The notes under the pieces were generated by a model. That model ran no database searches. It was not told the DNA's origin and worked only from the letters and a program-made list of their open reading frames with translations. A DNA stretch of 52,713 bases from Chamaesiphon sp. 341R_metabat_111 (GTDB lineage: Bacteria > Cyanobacteriota > Cyanobacteriia > Cyanobacteriales > Chamaesiphonaceae). Positions within the stretch are counted from its first letter, which is position 1; each line of letters starts with the position of its first letter. Shown one piece after another: positions 7,037 through 16,509 of the stretch. The stretch covers positions 1-52,713 of the forward strand of contig JANXVE010000020.1 of assembly GCA_025351825.1 (NCBI GenBank). Reading direction: 5' to 3'. The position numbers and the translations under genes are program-made.

Positions 7037-9169
7037 ATGAAATTTAGATTGAACTGTAGATTAAACTTACTTTTCGTTGTCACAATTGCTGCAATTGGTC
7101 AAGTTGCCAGTATTGGAGCGGTAACTGCCGAACCTATGCCAATCGAGCGGCTAGTGTCCCAAACTAAGTTGGCTAGCTCCATCTTAGAACCCAAATCGGT
7201 CGTCGAAGCTGCCAATCTGCCCACTGCCAAAGATCTACTCGCTCGTCGCAAACCGCGTAAGCCTTTGATGCGGCGGAAAACAGCTCCGAAGCCAGCCGCA
7301 GCTACAGAGCCAGATAGTACGTCGCCACAGACGCAGACACCAGCCACGCCAACCACGCCAGCAACTGGCATTGAAAAGCAGGTACTAGTCTCGGATATCA
7401 TCATTCGCAGCCCCAAAGGGACACTAGACCCCGCCCTAGAATCAAAAATTCGCCAAGTTCTCACTGTTAAAACTGGACAACCAACAAATCGCGCCCAATT
7501 AGAGCAAAATCTCAATGCTGTCAGAGCGTTAGGTTCTTTCTCCGCTGTCGAAATCATTCCCGAAGATACGAGCAAAGGAGTCAAACTCAGCTTCGTTGTG
7601 ACAACCTACGGTAACTTAAGCAAAGTTCAAATTAGGACATTACCAGCAAGTAGCAGCAGCGTCTTGAGTCAAGCAGAAATTGATGAGATATTTCAGAGTC
7701 AGTATGGTAAACAGCTAAACGCAGTCGAACTTCAGGCAGCCATCAAAAAATTAAATGAGTTCTATCAAAAACAGGGCTACAATCTCGCTCAGGTCGCTGA
7801 TGTTGAAGAACTTAGTGCTGATGGCACCCTCAAACTAGTCATCGCCGAAGGGATAATTGAAGATGTCCAAGTCCGGTTTATGACCAAAGAGGGCTTGCTA
7901 GTTGATGACAAGAAAAAACCCATCTCCGGCAATACCCGCCCGTTTATCGTCACTCGTGAAGCTGAGTTGAAACCTGGCAAGATCTTCAACCGTGCCACCG
8001 TCGAACGAGATCTGCGCCGAATTTACGGCTTGGGAATATTTGACGATGTGCGCGTCGCCTTCGCTCCTGGAACAGATCCAGCCAAGGTCGTACTTCAGTT
8101 TAACGTGATTGAGAAAAAGACATTCTCGATCGTGGCTGGTGGCGGACTTAGCTCGACAAATGGTTTATTTGGAAGTATTAGTTACAACCAATTGAACGTG
8201 GGCGGGAATGCTCAGAAAATCGGTGCTGAAGTCCAACTCGGTACCAAAGATTTTATCTACGATCTGAATTTTTCCGATCCTTGGATTGCGACCGATCCCA
8301 ATCGCACGTCTTACAATGCCAATATCTTTTCACGTAGATCTATATCGTCAGTATTTGACGGCGGTAAAACACCTCCCCTCGGCGATGTACCTAGAATCGT
8401 CAGACAGGGTGCTGGTATAACGTTCAATCGTCCCCTCAATGGCGATCCGTTTAGTGATAGTGCTTGGCGGGGTTCTCTGGGTGTCCAGTATCAACGAGTT
8501 TCCGTGCGGGACATAAATGGTAGTGCCATCGTCAAACAAGATAGTGCAGGCAAAGACCTCAGCTTTAGCAAAACGGGTGAAGACGATCTGCTGATGCTAC
8601 AGTTGGGTCTAACACGAGATTTACGCAATAGCTTTACCCAGCCGAGCCAGGGTTCTCTACTGAAACTGGGTGTGGATCAATCGATTCCAGTCGGCGTTGG
8701 GAAAATCTCGATGACCAGGGCACGAGCAAGTTTCACCAACTATACGCCAGTCAAGTTGATCAATCTCACTCCTGGTGCTCAATCATTGGTGTTCAACGTG
8801 CAAGGTGGGACAATTTTAGGCGATCTGCCACCCTATGAAGCCTTTAGTTTAGGTGGCCCAACTTCAATCCGGGGCTATGAAGAAGGTGATGTGGGGTCAG
8901 GACGAAGCTACGTCCAAGCTAGTGCTGAGTATCGCTTTCCAGTGATATCGATCGTGGGAATCGGCATTTTCGCTGACTATGGTAGCGATCTGGGTACTGG
9001 CAGCAGCGTACCAGGCAATCCAGCCGGAACTCGTGGCAAACCAGGCGATGGTTTTGGTTATGGTGCTGGACTGCGGATCGATTCGCCAATTGGCCCAATT
9101 CGGATCGACTATGCCATCAATAGTCGTTCGGAGAATCGGATCCAGTTTGGAATCGGGGAAAGATTCTAA
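7037..9169 (+). CDS. bamA: Outer-membrane assembly factor BamA/Omp85 (Toc75 homologue)
   Basis: This 710-residue Omp85 protein inserts beta-barrel proteins into the outer membrane. A signal peptide covers about residues 1-31. A Pro/Thr/Lys-rich linker runs to about residue 115. Three POTRA domains follow (about 118-370), matching the three-POTRA layout typical of cyanobacteria. The C-terminal half is a 16-strand barrel. GGPTSIRGYEEGD carries the conserved (V/I)RG(F/Y) motif of loop 6, and the chain ends in a terminal phenylalanine (GIGERF), as expected for a barrel substrate. A perfect 15-bp hairpin follows the stop codon. Confidence 0.94.
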   Translation: MKFRLNCRLNLLFVVTIAAIGQVASIGAVTAEPMPIERLVSQTKLASSILEPKSVVEAANLPTAKDLLARRKPRKPLMRRKTAPKPAAATEPDSTSPQTQTPATPTTPATGIEKQVLVSDIIIRSPKGTLDPALESKIRQVLTVKTGQPTNRAQLEQNLNAVRALGSFSAVEIIPEDTSKGVKLSFVVTTYGNLSKVQIRTLPASSSSVLSQAEIDEIFQSQYGKQLNAVELQAAIKKLNEFYQKQGYNLAQVADVEELSADGTLKLVIAEGIIEDVQVRFMTKEGLLVDDKKKPISGNTRPFIVTREAELKPGKIFNRATVERDLRRIYGLGIFDDVRVAFAPGTDPAKVVLQFNVIEKKTFSIVAGGGLSSTNGLFGSISYNQLNVGGNAQKIGAEVQLGTKDFIYDLNFSDPWIATDPNRTSYNANIFSRRSISSVFDGGKTPPLGDVPRIVRQGAGITFNRPLNGDPFSDSAWRGSLGVQYQRVSVRDINGSAIVKQDSAGKDLSFSKTGEDDLLMLQLGLTRDLRNSFTQPSQGSLLKLGVDQSIPVGVGKISMTRARASFTNYTPVKLINLTPGAQSLVFNVQGGTILGDLPPYEAFSLGGPTSIRGYEEGDVGSGRSYVQASAEYRFPVISIVGIGIFADYGSDLGTGSSVPGNPAGTRGKPGDGFGYGAGLRIDSPIGPIRIDYAINSRSENRIQFGIGERF

Positions 9170-9213
9170 AGTTAGTCGATCGTTGATATAGCAATTGCCA
9201 TACTGTTTAGGAT

Positions 9214-9246
9214 ACAAACCCGACTTTTTGGAAAAGTCGGGTTTGT
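9214..9246. terminator. Strong hairpin after bamA
   Basis: ACAAACCCGACTTTT (9214-9228) and AAAAGTCGGGTTTGT (9232-9246) are perfectly complementary around a 3-nt loop: a 15-bp stem with A/T-rich inner pairs. It lies 45 bp past the bamA stop and probably ends the purC-bamA transcript. Confidence 0.8.
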
Positions 9247-9407
9247 CGCTATTACTAGTTCTACTTGTCCGACGAATATTTGTACCTACATGTTTAGTTA
9301 ACGTGAGTTGATAGCTGACATCCAGGGGAGATGCAATGCTTGTCGCCTGGGTTTTGGCTAGTTTTAGTGTTATAAATATTGATGCTACGTTACTTATCGA
9401 TCGACAG

Positions 9408-9713
9408 GTGTTGAAATATCTATTTAAGTTGTGTTCGATCGGCATATTAATTTGGTCGATGCACTTGGCTCCAGCTTTTGCGGCGTTTTGTCGGCAGGTG
9501 GAGGGACACCAGATTTGTATTGTCGATATCAAGCGGAGTGCCAAGAATTATTGGCAGTATCAGGCCGTAGTGAGTAACGATGGGATTGAGTCACCCTCAG
9601 CATCTTATGACTGTCGGGAGCGGTTAATCATCGATCTAGAGGGCAAAGTATCCTCATTTCGATCGCGTAAAGATGCCCAATTTGTCTGTAGTCTCTATCG
9701 ACGTAGGGGCTAA
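9408..9713 (+). CDS. Small secreted hypothetical protein
   Basis: Reading from a GTG at 9408 gives 101 residues with a textbook signal peptide: VLKYLFKLC, a hydrophobic core SIGILIW, and a cleavage site after HLAPAFA. The mature part (FCRQVEGHQICIVDIKRSAKN...) has three or four cysteines that could pair. It resembles small cyanobacterial exported proteins containing the pattern ICxxxIKRSAKxxWxY; I know of no function. The frame is open back to an ATG at 9336, which would bury the signal peptide 24 residues in, so I prefer the internal start. An opposite-strand frame over the same DNA reads into bamA and its terminator and was discarded. Confidence 0.6.
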   Translation: MLKYLFKLCSIGILIWSMHLAPAFAAFCRQVEGHQICIVDIKRSAKNYWQYQAVVSNDGIESPSASYDCRERLIIDLEGKVSSFRSRKDAQFVCSLYRRRG

Positions 9714-9946
9714 AATCTTCGAGTTGAATTAATGGAAACCATTGAGGCAGCTCGGATCGAGGATCGATCCCAGCTAGTCGCTAAGACCCGCACCGCGATA
9801 TACTATAAGGAAGAAAATTGTTTTGACTGATGTAGTCTTTACAAAAAGCGAACTACTAGCAAAATATTCATAATTTATTACTTTCACAAAAGCCCAAAGC
9901 CCAAAGCCTAAAGCCTGCTCTCCACCCTCTACCTCCTACTCCCTCT

Positions 9947-11065
9947 ATGAACTCAGGTATTGACCTCCAGGGAACTTTTGTCCAATCCCTCAGTGACTTT
10001 GGTATCTCCACCGAACTGGCTAAAATTCTCTGGATGCCATTTCCGATGCTGCTAATGCTCATCGGTGCCACTGTCGGCGTACTCGTCAATGTCTGGCTAG
10101 AACGCAAAATTTCTGCCGCCGTCCAGCAGCGGATCGGCCCTGAATATGCGGGTCCATTGGGCGTGCTCCAACCAGTTGCCGACGGTTTGAAACTAGTATT
10201 TAAAGAAGATATTCTGCCCTCAAAGGCTGACCCATTTCTCTTCACGATGGGGCCAATTCTGGTCGTGATGCCAGTATTTCTTTCTTACCTAATTGTCCCC
10301 TTCGGCCAAAATTTGGTCATCACTAATATCAACACGGGGATATTTTTGTGGATTGCCCTATCGAGCATCGTGCCGATTGGACTGTTGATGGCGGGATATG
10401 CCTCAAACAATAAGTACTCATTGATTGGTGGTTTACGGGCGGCAGCACAGTCGATTAGCTACGAGATTCCGCTAGCTTTGTCGGTGCTGGCGATCGTGTT
10501 GATGTCTAATAGTCTCAGCACGATCGATATTGTCCAGCAGCAGTCAGGTTATGGCATTCTCTCCTGGAATATCTGGCGACAGCCAATCGGGTTCGTGATC
10601 TTCTGGATTTCTGCCCTCGCCGAATGCGAACGTCTTCCCTTTGACCTTCCAGAGGCTGAGGAAGAGCTAGTTGCTGGCTATCAGACCGAGTACTCAGGGA
10701 TGAAGTTCGCGCTGTTTTATGTGGGTTCCTACGTTAACCTAGTACTATCAGCGTTGATGGTCGCCATCCTCTATCTGGGTGGTTGGTCGAGTCCAATTCC
10801 GATCGAGTTGCTTGGTAATTTAGTTGATGTCGATCCTACCAGTTCATGGCTACAGGTAGTTGATGCCTCTCTGGGCATCGCGATGACTGTCCTCAAAGCT
10901 TATTTCTTGGTATTTCTTGCCATCCTCACTCGTTGGACAGTCCCCCGCGTGCGGATCGACCAGTTGCTCAACCTCGGCTGGAAGTTCCTACTCCCCATCG
11001 CCCTAGCGAATTTGCTGATTACTGCTGCGCTTAAATTAGCCTTCCCCACCGCTTTTGGTGGATAG
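9947..11065 (+). CDS. ndhA: NDH-1 subunit A (NdhA)
   Basis: This membrane-arm subunit (NuoH/ND1 type) of the cyanobacterial NDH-1 complex serves respiration and cyclic electron flow. It forms part of the quinone cavity and joins the peripheral to the membrane arm. The 372-residue protein has about eight hydrophobic segments. Signatures are [37 protein letters not shown] and [20 protein letters not shown]. The order ndhA-I-G-E is the conserved cyanobacterial cluster. Spacers here (113, 43 and 119 bp) are long and partly filled with short repeats. Confidence 0.97.
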   Translation: MNSGIDLQGTFVQSLSDFGISTELAKILWMPFPMLLMLIGATVGVLVNVWLERKISAAVQQRIGPEYAGPLGVLQPVADGLKLVFKEDILPSKADPFLFTMGPILVVMPVFLSYLIVPFGQNLVITNINTGIFLWIALSSIVPIGLLMAGYASNNKYSLIGGLRAAAQSISYEIPLALSVLAIVLMSNSLSTIDIVQQQSGYGILSWNIWRQPIGFVIFWISALAECERLPFDLPEAEEELVAGYQTEYSGMKFALFYVGSYVNLVLSALMVAILYLGGWSSPIPIELLGNLVDVDPTSSWLQVVDASLGIAMTVLKAYFLVFLAILTRWTVPRVRIDQLLNLGWKFLLPIALANLLITAALKLAFPTAFGG

Positions 11066-11178
11066 TGATTTAGCGGTTTAGTGGATAGTGGTTTAGTAGT
11101 TTAGCAAATAGTCTGGGGATGAAATTTCAAACTCCCCACATTTCCCACATTTCCCACACTCCCCCATCCCCTCTTATC

Positions 11179-11736
11179 ATGCTGAAATTTCTCAAACAAG
11201 TCGTCGATTACACCAAAGAAACCGCCAATGCTGCCAAGTATATCGGGCAAGGATTGGCTGTGACATTTGACCACATGCAGCGTCGTCCGGTGACGGTGCA
11301 GTATCCCTACGAAAAGCTAATTCCGTCCGAGCGGTTTCGGGGTAGGATTCACTTTGAATTTGATAAATGTATCTCGTGCGAAGTCTGCGTGCGGGTATGT
11401 CCGATTAACTTGCCTGTGGTGGACTACGAGTTTGACAAAGCTACTAAGAAAAAGAAACTTAATAGTTATAGTATCGATTTTGGAGTCTGTATCTTCTGTG
11501 GCAACTGCGTCGAGTATTGCCCTACCAACTGTCTGTCGATGACCGAAGAATATGAGCTAGCCACATTCGATCGACACGAACTCAACTATGATAGTGTGGC
11601 TCTCGGTCGTCTCCCAACTAAAGTTACGGACGATCCCATGGTCACAGCTCTCCGCACCCTGGCTTATCTGCCTAAAGGAGTCATGGAACCTCACGATCTT
11701 CCCGCAGGTTCTGAGCGGGCTAATAGCAATAAGTAA
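11179..11736 (+). CDS. ndhI: NDH-1 subunit I (NdhI), 2x[4Fe-4S]
   Basis: This peripheral-arm ferredoxin-like subunit carries the last two iron-sulfur clusters before plastoquinone. Two CxxCxxCxxxCP motifs are visible: Cys64/67/70/74 ([12 protein letters not shown]) and Cys104/107/110/114 ([12 protein letters not shown]). From the ATG at 11179 ([20 protein letters not shown]) the length is 185 residues, near the family norm. An in-frame ATG at 11119 would add a low-complexity His/Ser/Pro leader made from CCCACATTT repeats, so it was rejected. Confidence 0.96.
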   Translation: MLKFLKQVVDYTKETANAAKYIGQGLAVTFDHMQRRPVTVQYPYEKLIPSERFRGRIHFEFDKCISCEVCVRVCPINLPVVDYEFDKATKKKKLNSYSIDFGVCIFCGNCVEYCPTNCLSMTEEYELATFDRHELNYDSVALGRLPTKVTDDPMVTALRTLAYLPKGVMEPHDLPAGSERANSNK

Positions 11737-11779
11737 CTGGCAAAATCGATCTTAAACCGTCCATAATCAACAACGTAAA

Positions 11780-12367
11780 ATGCAAATCGCTGAAGGTGTT
11801 CAGTTAGTTACATTCGCCATCCTTTCTATCTTGATGCTAGGAGCAGCATTGGGCGTAGTTCTGTTTGCGAATATCGTTTATTCTGCCTTTTTATTAGGTG
11901 GCGTATTTATTAGCATGGCCGGAATTTATATCCTGCTCAATGCTGATTTTGTGTCTGCTGCTCAAATTTTGGTGTACGTCGGCGCAGTGAATGTCTTGAT
12001 TCTATTTGCGATCATGTTGGTCAACAAACGTGAGGAATTTAAGCCACTCAAAAATGGCTGGCTGAGACAGGGTTCGACTGCGGTTGTTTGTGGCGGTTTA
12101 TTTGCATTATTGAGTGCCGTATCGATCGTTACACCTTGGTCGATTTCTACGGTCAGCCCACTTTCTAGCTCGGTTGTGCCGATCGCCAAGCACTTTTTTA
12201 CTGATTTTCTTTTACCATTTGAGTTGGCTTCAATTCTCTTATTAATGTCAATGGTTGGGGCAATTATTCTGGCTCGCAGAGATTTTCTGCCCGACGATGT
12301 TGGCGCAACTTCTACTCAAGACAGCTTGACTTTACCAGAGCGTCCGCGTGAATTGGCAGGCAAGTAA
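11780..12367 (+). CDS. ndhG: NDH-1 subunit G (NdhG)
   Basis: This NuoJ/ND6-type membrane subunit of NDH-1 is 195 residues with five hydrophobic helices. The third segment contains FVSAAQILVYVGAVNVLILFA, the most conserved ND6 stretch, which carries the pi-bulge helix of complex I; MLVNKREEF follows. The C-terminal 20 residues are polar. It sits between ndhI and ndhE in conserved order. Confidence 0.95.
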   Translation: MQIAEGVQLVTFAILSILMLGAALGVVLFANIVYSAFLLGGVFISMAGIYILLNADFVSAAQILVYVGAVNVLILFAIMLVNKREEFKPLKNGWLRQGSTAVVCGGLFALLSAVSIVTPWSISTVSPLSSSVVPIAKHFFTDFLLPFELASILLLMSMVGAIILARRDFLPDDVGATSTQDSLTLPERPRELAGK

Positions 12368-12369
12368 TT

Positions 12370-12401
12370 AATTGAGAATTGAGAATTGAGAATTGAGAAT
12401 T
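12370..12401. repeat. AATTGAG heptamer array
   Basis: Four perfect tandem copies of AATTGAG plus AATT lie between ndhG and ndhE. This short tandemly repeated heptamer type is common in cyanobacterial spacers; it sits inside an operon and should be transcribed. Confidence 0.8.
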
Positions 12402-12411
12402 AATATCTGTA

Positions 12412-12436
12412 GTTGGGTTGAAGAATGAAACCCAAC
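12412..12436. repeat. GTTGGGTT...AACCCAAC inverted repeat
   Basis: GTTGGGTT (12412-12419) faces AAACCCAAC (12428-12436) across 8 bp. The same ends, with a longer interior, recur at 47010-47131. This is a dispersed palindromic repeat family; here it lies in the ndhG-ndhE spacer and could form a hairpin in the mRNA. Confidence 0.6.
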
Positions 12437-12486
12437 GCACCTATCCAAAAGATTCGGTTGGTTGGTTAATAATAAGTATTTAGATT

Positions 12487-12795
12487 ATGTTGCAATTACA
12501 ATATTTTTTGGTTTTGGCGGCTGCGTTATTTTGTATCGGGATCTATGGGCTGATTACTAGTCGAAATGCGGTACGAGTACTGATGTCGATCGAACTAATG
12601 TTAAATGCCGTTAATTTAAACTTGATGGGCTTTTCTAACTATACCGATCCAACCGAAATCAAAGGACAAGTATTTACGATTTTCGTGATCGCGATCGCAG
12701 CGGCAGAAGCGGCTGTAGGACTAGCGATCGTTCTGGCAATTTATCGGAATCGCGATACGGTTGATATGGAACAATTTAACTTACTCAAATGGTAA
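12487..12795 (+). CDS. ndhE: NDH-1 subunit E (NdhE)
   Basis: This NuoK/ND4L-type subunit is 102 residues with three transmembrane helices. The second helix contains [15 protein letters not shown], with the conserved membrane glutamate implicated in proton transfer; a second acidic residue lies in [12 protein letters not shown]. Its last 7 bases overlap the start of aroE. Confidence 0.95.
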   Translation: MLQLQYFLVLAAALFCIGIYGLITSRNAVRVLMSIELMLNAVNLNLMGFSNYTDPTEIKGQVFTIFVIAIAAAEAAVGLAIVLAIYRNRDTVDMEQFNLLKW

Positions 12796-13691
12796 TTACT
12801 GGCACTACCAAAATTTTGAGTGTAATTGGCAATCCGATCAGTCATTCACTTTCGCCAATTATCCATAACGCCGCGATCGAGCATTTAGGCTTGGACTATC
12901 GATATCTGGCATTTCCGGTAGCTTCAGAACGGCTGGCAACAGTGTTGGACGGTTTTGCGGCGATTGGACTAGTGGGATCTAGCGTCACGATTCCCCATAA
13001 GCAGGCAATTATGCCGCTACTAGCAGAGATTAGCCCCCTGGCTCAAGCCGTAGGTGCCGTAAATACCATCTGGAACGCCCGTACAGGCTGGCACGGGACA
13101 AACACTGACGTTGCTGGATTTGTCAGCCCTCTAGCGGCAATGCAGCGGGACTGGAGCAACACAACTGCGGTAGTGTTGGGAAATGGCGGTGCAGCGCGGG
13201 CGGTAGTAGTAGGCTGTCATCAGTTAGGCTGTGGCAAGATTCAGGTAGTTGGGAGAGATGTGGCAAAGTTAGAGCGGTTTCAGTCTAGCTGGGCAGCTAT
13301 TCAGCTCCCGATGACTGGTAGCGAAACGCAGCAGCAAGTCACCATCACAACTCATTTGTGGACAGAGTTACCAGCTTTAATTGACAAAGATAATTTATTG
13401 CTAGTAAATAGTACGCCCATCGGCATGTATCCACAGATTGAGGATAGTCCGATTAGTGTAGAAATGATTCAGGGAATCGGGGCTAATTCGATCGCGTACG
13501 ATCTGATTTATACACCGCACCCGACGAAGTTTTTGCAGTTAGCAAAAAATGCGGGGATGATGACGATCGATGGTACAGAAATGCTCGTTCAACAAGGTGC
13601 TACTGCCTTTGAATTGTGGCTCAAACAACCAGCTCCGATCGATATTATGCGTCAGGCATTAATTCGACAATTACACGATATTCAGACTTGA
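12789..13691 (+). CDS. aroE: Shikimate 5-dehydrogenase
   Basis: AroE reduces 3-dehydroshikimate to shikimate with NADPH in aromatic amino acid synthesis. The 300-residue protein has the shikimate-binding [15 protein letters not shown], the catalytic Lys in [20 protein letters not shown], the nucleotide loop [18 protein letters not shown] and the C-terminal [16 protein letters not shown]. Its start overlaps the end of ndhE, implying translational coupling to the ndh operon, an unexpected pairing of function. A strong hairpin follows at 13714-13753. Confidence 0.95.
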   Translation: MVITGTTKILSVIGNPISHSLSPIIHNAAIEHLGLDYRYLAFPVASERLATVLDGFAAIGLVGSSVTIPHKQAIMPLLAEISPLAQAVGAVNTIWNARTGWHGTNTDVAGFVSPLAAMQRDWSNTTAVVLGNGGAARAVVVGCHQLGCGKIQVVGRDVAKLERFQSSWAAIQLPMTGSETQQQVTITTHLWTELPALIDKDNLLLVNSTPIGMYPQIEDSPISVEMIQGIGANSIAYDLIYTPHPTKFLQLAKNAGMMTIDGTEMLVQQGATAFELWLKQPAPIDIMRQALIRQLHDIQT

Positions 13692-13713
13692 GATCGACAT
13701 CAGTTTTAGCAAC

Positions 13714-13753
13714 ATAAAAGTAGGGGTAATGTATAGATTGCCCCTACTTTTAT
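13714..13753. terminator. Bidirectional terminator between aroE and the TPR gene
   Basis: ATAAAAGTAGGGGTAA pairs with TTGCCCCTACTTTTAT (one G·T/A offset near the loop) across 8 nt. The stem has A-runs and T-runs at its base on both strands, so it can end the ndh-aroE transcript and the convergent TPR transcript alike. Confidence 0.8.
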
Positions 13754-13766
13754 AACGGTGCTGAAA

Positions 13767-15275
13767 TTACTTTATTTGTGCCAATTTCCGCAACACCGAC
13801 TCATAGCCAGCCGAATTATTTTGAGATTGGAATAATTTTGCAGCCATTTTTAAGTCTTGGGTGGCGGCTAGAGTGACTTGCTGTTGAGCATATAACAATC
13901 CGCGATTACTATAGGCAAGGGCGTGATTTGGTTGCAGGCTAATCGCTCTATTGTAATCAGTCATCGCCAGTGGATAGTTTTGGAGTTGAACTTGAACCAA
14001 TCCTCTGTTGAAGTATAGTTCGGCATTACCTGGTTCGATCGCAATAGCCCTGTCATAGTCCTGTATTGCTTTATCATATTCACGAGTTGAATAGTAGACA
14101 ATGCCCCGATTGAGATAAGCAACTGTATAACTAGGCTTGAGGCGGATGGCATTGGTATAGTCAGCGATTGCGGCTTGGCGATTGCCTGCCATAGAGTGAA
14201 CGGCACCGCGATTATTGTAAGCTTCTACTAACTGAGGATTGAGTCCGATCGCGATCGTATAATCAGCGATAGCGTTGGTACGATCGCCAGTTTCTGCGAA
14301 GATAACCGCTCGATTGAAATAAGCAGTTGTCTCTTTAGAATTGAGGCTGATAATTTTGTTGTAGTCATTAGTCGCACCAGCCCGATCGCCGACTTCTCTT
14401 CTGGCAATCGCTCGACTAAAATAAGCATTGTACAAGCTGGGCTTGAGGGCAATCGCTCGATCGTAATCAGCAATTGCTGCTTGATAATTCCCTGCCGCTC
14501 CTTTGGCTTTGCCTCTGCCGTAATAGGCATTGGCGTAGGTTGGCTGGATCTCGATTGCCATATTCTGGTCGGCGATTGCCCCCTGCTTGTCTCCGAGATC
14601 GAGCTTTGCCAAGCCCCGATTGTAATAAGCATCTGAGCTTCCTGGCTGGAGTTTAATTGCCTTGTTATAACTAACAATTGCTCCTTGTTTGTCTCCAGTT
14701 TGAGCTAGGATCATTCCTTTACCGATCGACAATTGTGGATCGTTGGGCTTGATATTACCCGCTGCTTCCATGTCAGACATCGCGCCTGGGCGATCTCCAG
14801 CACTGAGCCGCGCAAAACCACGATTGGCATAAGCTGGGAAAAATTTGGGATCGATCGCGATTGCACGGGTATAATCAGCAATCGCCCCCAACTTATTACC
14901 CATTACACCTTTAACGATGCCACGGTTGTTGTAGGCATCGATAAAATTAGGCTGTAACTGAATGGCTCGATCGAAATAAGCAATTGCACCCGTAGTGTCC
15001 TTATTGCGATAGCGACGCATCGCTTCTCTAAAATAATCATTAGCTGATTGCGGTGCTCTAACAATGCCTTTTGCCAACCGCACTGGACTGGGAGTGGTGG
15101 CGACTTGCCGATTTGGACTAAGAGCGGACTGTTTATCGATCGCCAGTGCTGCCTCTGAGTGCAGCATCGAGATCGCTGACAGCAAAAAGGTGAAAATCAG
15201 AATCGGAATTTCATACATCCACGATCTGTAAGTGAGTGTCTTCTGATTGGAAATTTTCATTGTTAAAATTGCCAT
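13767..15275 (-). CDS. Membrane-anchored or secreted TPR-repeat protein
   Basis: A 502-residue protein with an N-terminal hydrophobic segment (IPILIFTFLLSAISML, about residues 24-40) that is a signal peptide or anchor. About twelve 34-residue tetratricopeptide repeats follow, most with the form AIADYxxAIxLxPxxxxAYxNRG. This is a protein-interaction scaffold, probably periplasmic. No enzyme motif is present. MKISNQK at codon 6 (15260) is an alternative start. It is monocistronic and ends against the aroE terminator. Confidence 0.82.
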   Translation of the reverse strand: MAILTMKISNQKTLTYRSWMYEIPILIFTFLLSAISMLHSEAALAIDKQSALSPNRQVATTPSPVRLAKGIVRAPQSANDYFREAMRRYRNKDTTGAIAYFDRAIQLQPNFIDAYNNRGIVKGVMGNKLGAIADYTRAIAIDPKFFPAYANRGFARLSAGDRPGAMSDMEAAGNIKPNDPQLSIGKGMILAQTGDKQGAIVSYNKAIKLQPGSSDAYYNRGLAKLDLGDKQGAIADQNMAIEIQPTYANAYYGRGKAKGAAGNYQAAIADYDRAIALKPSLYNAYFSRAIARREVGDRAGATNDYNKIISLNSKETTAYFNRAVIFAETGDRTNAIADYTIAIGLNPQLVEAYNNRGAVHSMAGNRQAAIADYTNAIRLKPSYTVAYLNRGIVYYSTREYDKAIQDYDRAIAIEPGNAELYFNRGLVQVQLQNYPLAMTDYNRAISLQPNHALAYSNRGLLYAQQQVTLAATQDLKMAAKLFQSQNNSAGYESVLRKLAQIK

Positions 15276-15434
15276 AGCTAAGTAAATTGCGGGTAGGTCC
15301 AGATATGCCAGGATAAATTAGGACTATGTAAGCTACCCTACTGGAAGACTGTAGCACATCTGGGAATTTTCACCGATTGGGTCGATTGAGTAGTGATAGA
15401 TTTTGCGGAAGGAAAAGTAAATGTCAACAGCCAA
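15276..15434. other. Non-coding spacer
   Basis: This is the first part of a 382-bp stretch without an intact gene, upstream of the TPR gene on one side and ahead of the decayed frame at 15435 on the other. It should hold the TPR promoter, but I see no convincing -35/-10 pair. Confidence 0.4.
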
Positions 15435-15599
15435 ATGACTAATTATCAGGACATTTTACCGATTATTACAGAATTAAGCAGATATTTTCACCTAGTGCCA
15501 GATTGAGATCCTGAATATATCGATCGGGCTTGGTAAGAAACTTATCACAAATTGAGCGCGTCAACTAATCTAGAATTCGACTACGCAAGATTTAGTTAG
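15435..15599 (+). pseudogene. Decayed coding sequence with in-frame stops
   Basis: One frame reads MTNYQDILPIITELSRYF, HLVPD, stop (15504), DPEYIDRAW, stop (15534), ETYHKLSASTNLEFDYARFS, stop (15597). The composition is protein-like between stops, unlike the flanks. Open codons also run in from upstream (FAEGKVNVNSQ). I infer a relic of a gene inactivated by two nonsense changes; I do not recognise the family. It could equally be chance in a short window. Confidence 0.35.
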
Positions 15600-15657
15600 C
15601 TCAAGTTTTCGTCCTTCTAGTCGATCGGGATTACCAAATCCAGATAAAATCTAATAC

Positions 15658-16395
15658 ATGCAACGCTTAACTCACACATCTCATCGCTCCCATTATTGGG
15701 GATGGCTGCTAATCTGGTTGTCGATCTTTTTTGGCGGCATCACGCCTATTCAGGCGGTGCCAGTCACAGCCCAGCAGCCAAGTTCTCAAGGATTCTCACT
15801 CAACGCAGATATTCAAGAAGCAAACTCTAAAACTGAAGTGGCTACTGCCAGAGGCAATGTTCGGTTCAATTATCCCAGTCGCAAGATTCAAGGTAAAGCT
15901 GACCTCGCTCTGTATTATATCAAGCAAAAACGAATCGTGCTGACGGGGAATGTATTAATTATTCAGAACGGTAATACACTCGAAGGAGAGAGCATAACTT
16001 ATCTAGTTGAGGAAGGTAAATTTGTCGCCAATCCCAAAGTCAAAAAACAAGTTCGCAGCAATTATCTCGTCCCCGAACAGGGCGGTAAAGGGCTAACAAT
16101 CCTCTCCAATACCCAGGAAGCCAATACCAAAACAGAAATAATCACCGCACGGGGGAGTGTAAAACTTACCTACCCAGATCGAAAGCTCCAAGCACGAGCA
16201 AATACTGCCGAATATAATATCAAAGCCAAGCAAGTTGTCCTGTCAGGAAATGTCCTCGTCGTTAGCAATGGCAGCAGCCTTCAAGGTGATACAATTACAT
16301 ACCTAATTGAAGAAGGTCGATTTGTCGCCAGACAGAAACCAGGCATCCCCGTTCAATCAATCTATATTGTTCCCGACGAGAAAACTGATAAGTAG
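15658..16395 (+). CDS. lptA: LptA/OstA-like periplasmic LPS transport protein
   Basis: This periplasmic OstA-domain protein should bridge lipopolysaccharide from the inner-membrane exporter to the outer membrane. The 245-residue chain has a signal peptide (about 1-35, ending near IQAVPVTA). Two homologous units follow: IQEANSKTEVATARGNVRF...LTGNVLIIQNGNTLEGE and TQEANTKTEIITARGSVKL...LSGNVLVVSNGSSLQGD. Each ends in an ITYL(V/I)EEG(K/R)FVA strand. This duplicated beta-jellyroll layout fits the LptA family. It is followed by lptB and lptF, and the operon supports the call. Confidence 0.88.
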   Translation: MQRLTHTSHRSHYWGWLLIWLSIFFGGITPIQAVPVTAQQPSSQGFSLNADIQEANSKTEVATARGNVRFNYPSRKIQGKADLALYYIKQKRIVLTGNVLIIQNGNTLEGESITYLVEEGKFVANPKVKKQVRSNYLVPEQGGKGLTILSNTQEANTKTEIITARGSVKLTYPDRKLQARANTAEYNIKAKQVVLSGNVLVVSNGSSLQGDTITYLIEEGRFVARQKPGIPVQSIYIVPDEKTDK

Positions 16396-16425
16396 CGTGG
16401 GAGCGTGGGAGTACGGGAGCGCGGG
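16396..16425. repeat. G-rich 8-bp repeat
   Basis: GTGGGAGCGTGGGAG-type units directly after the lptA stop are the same family as 3808-3870. They are followed to about 16505 by degenerate CCGAACTCC-type direct repeats that fill the rest of the spacer before lptB. Confidence 0.6.
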
Positions 16426-16509
16426 AGAAAGAGTCAAGCGTTTCCCCGTCTCCGAACCCCCAACTCCGGACTCCGAACTCCCCGTCTCCGAACTCCCAAC
16501 CCCTAACTT

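Noticed and set aside
8897-9544. Minus-strand 215-codon frame across the bamA end and the small secreted gene
   Set aside because: It runs antisense through the conserved BamA C-terminus, the perfect terminator hairpin and a signal-peptide gene; its translation has no protein-like domain.
9868-10245. Minus-strand frame over the start of ndhA
   Set aside because: It is antisense to the conserved NdhA N-terminus; Ser/Thr/Pro-rich translation typical of a shadow frame.
11119-11178. N-terminal extension of NdhI
   Set aside because: It would add a His/Ser/Pro leader made from CCCACATTT direct repeats, absent from the family.
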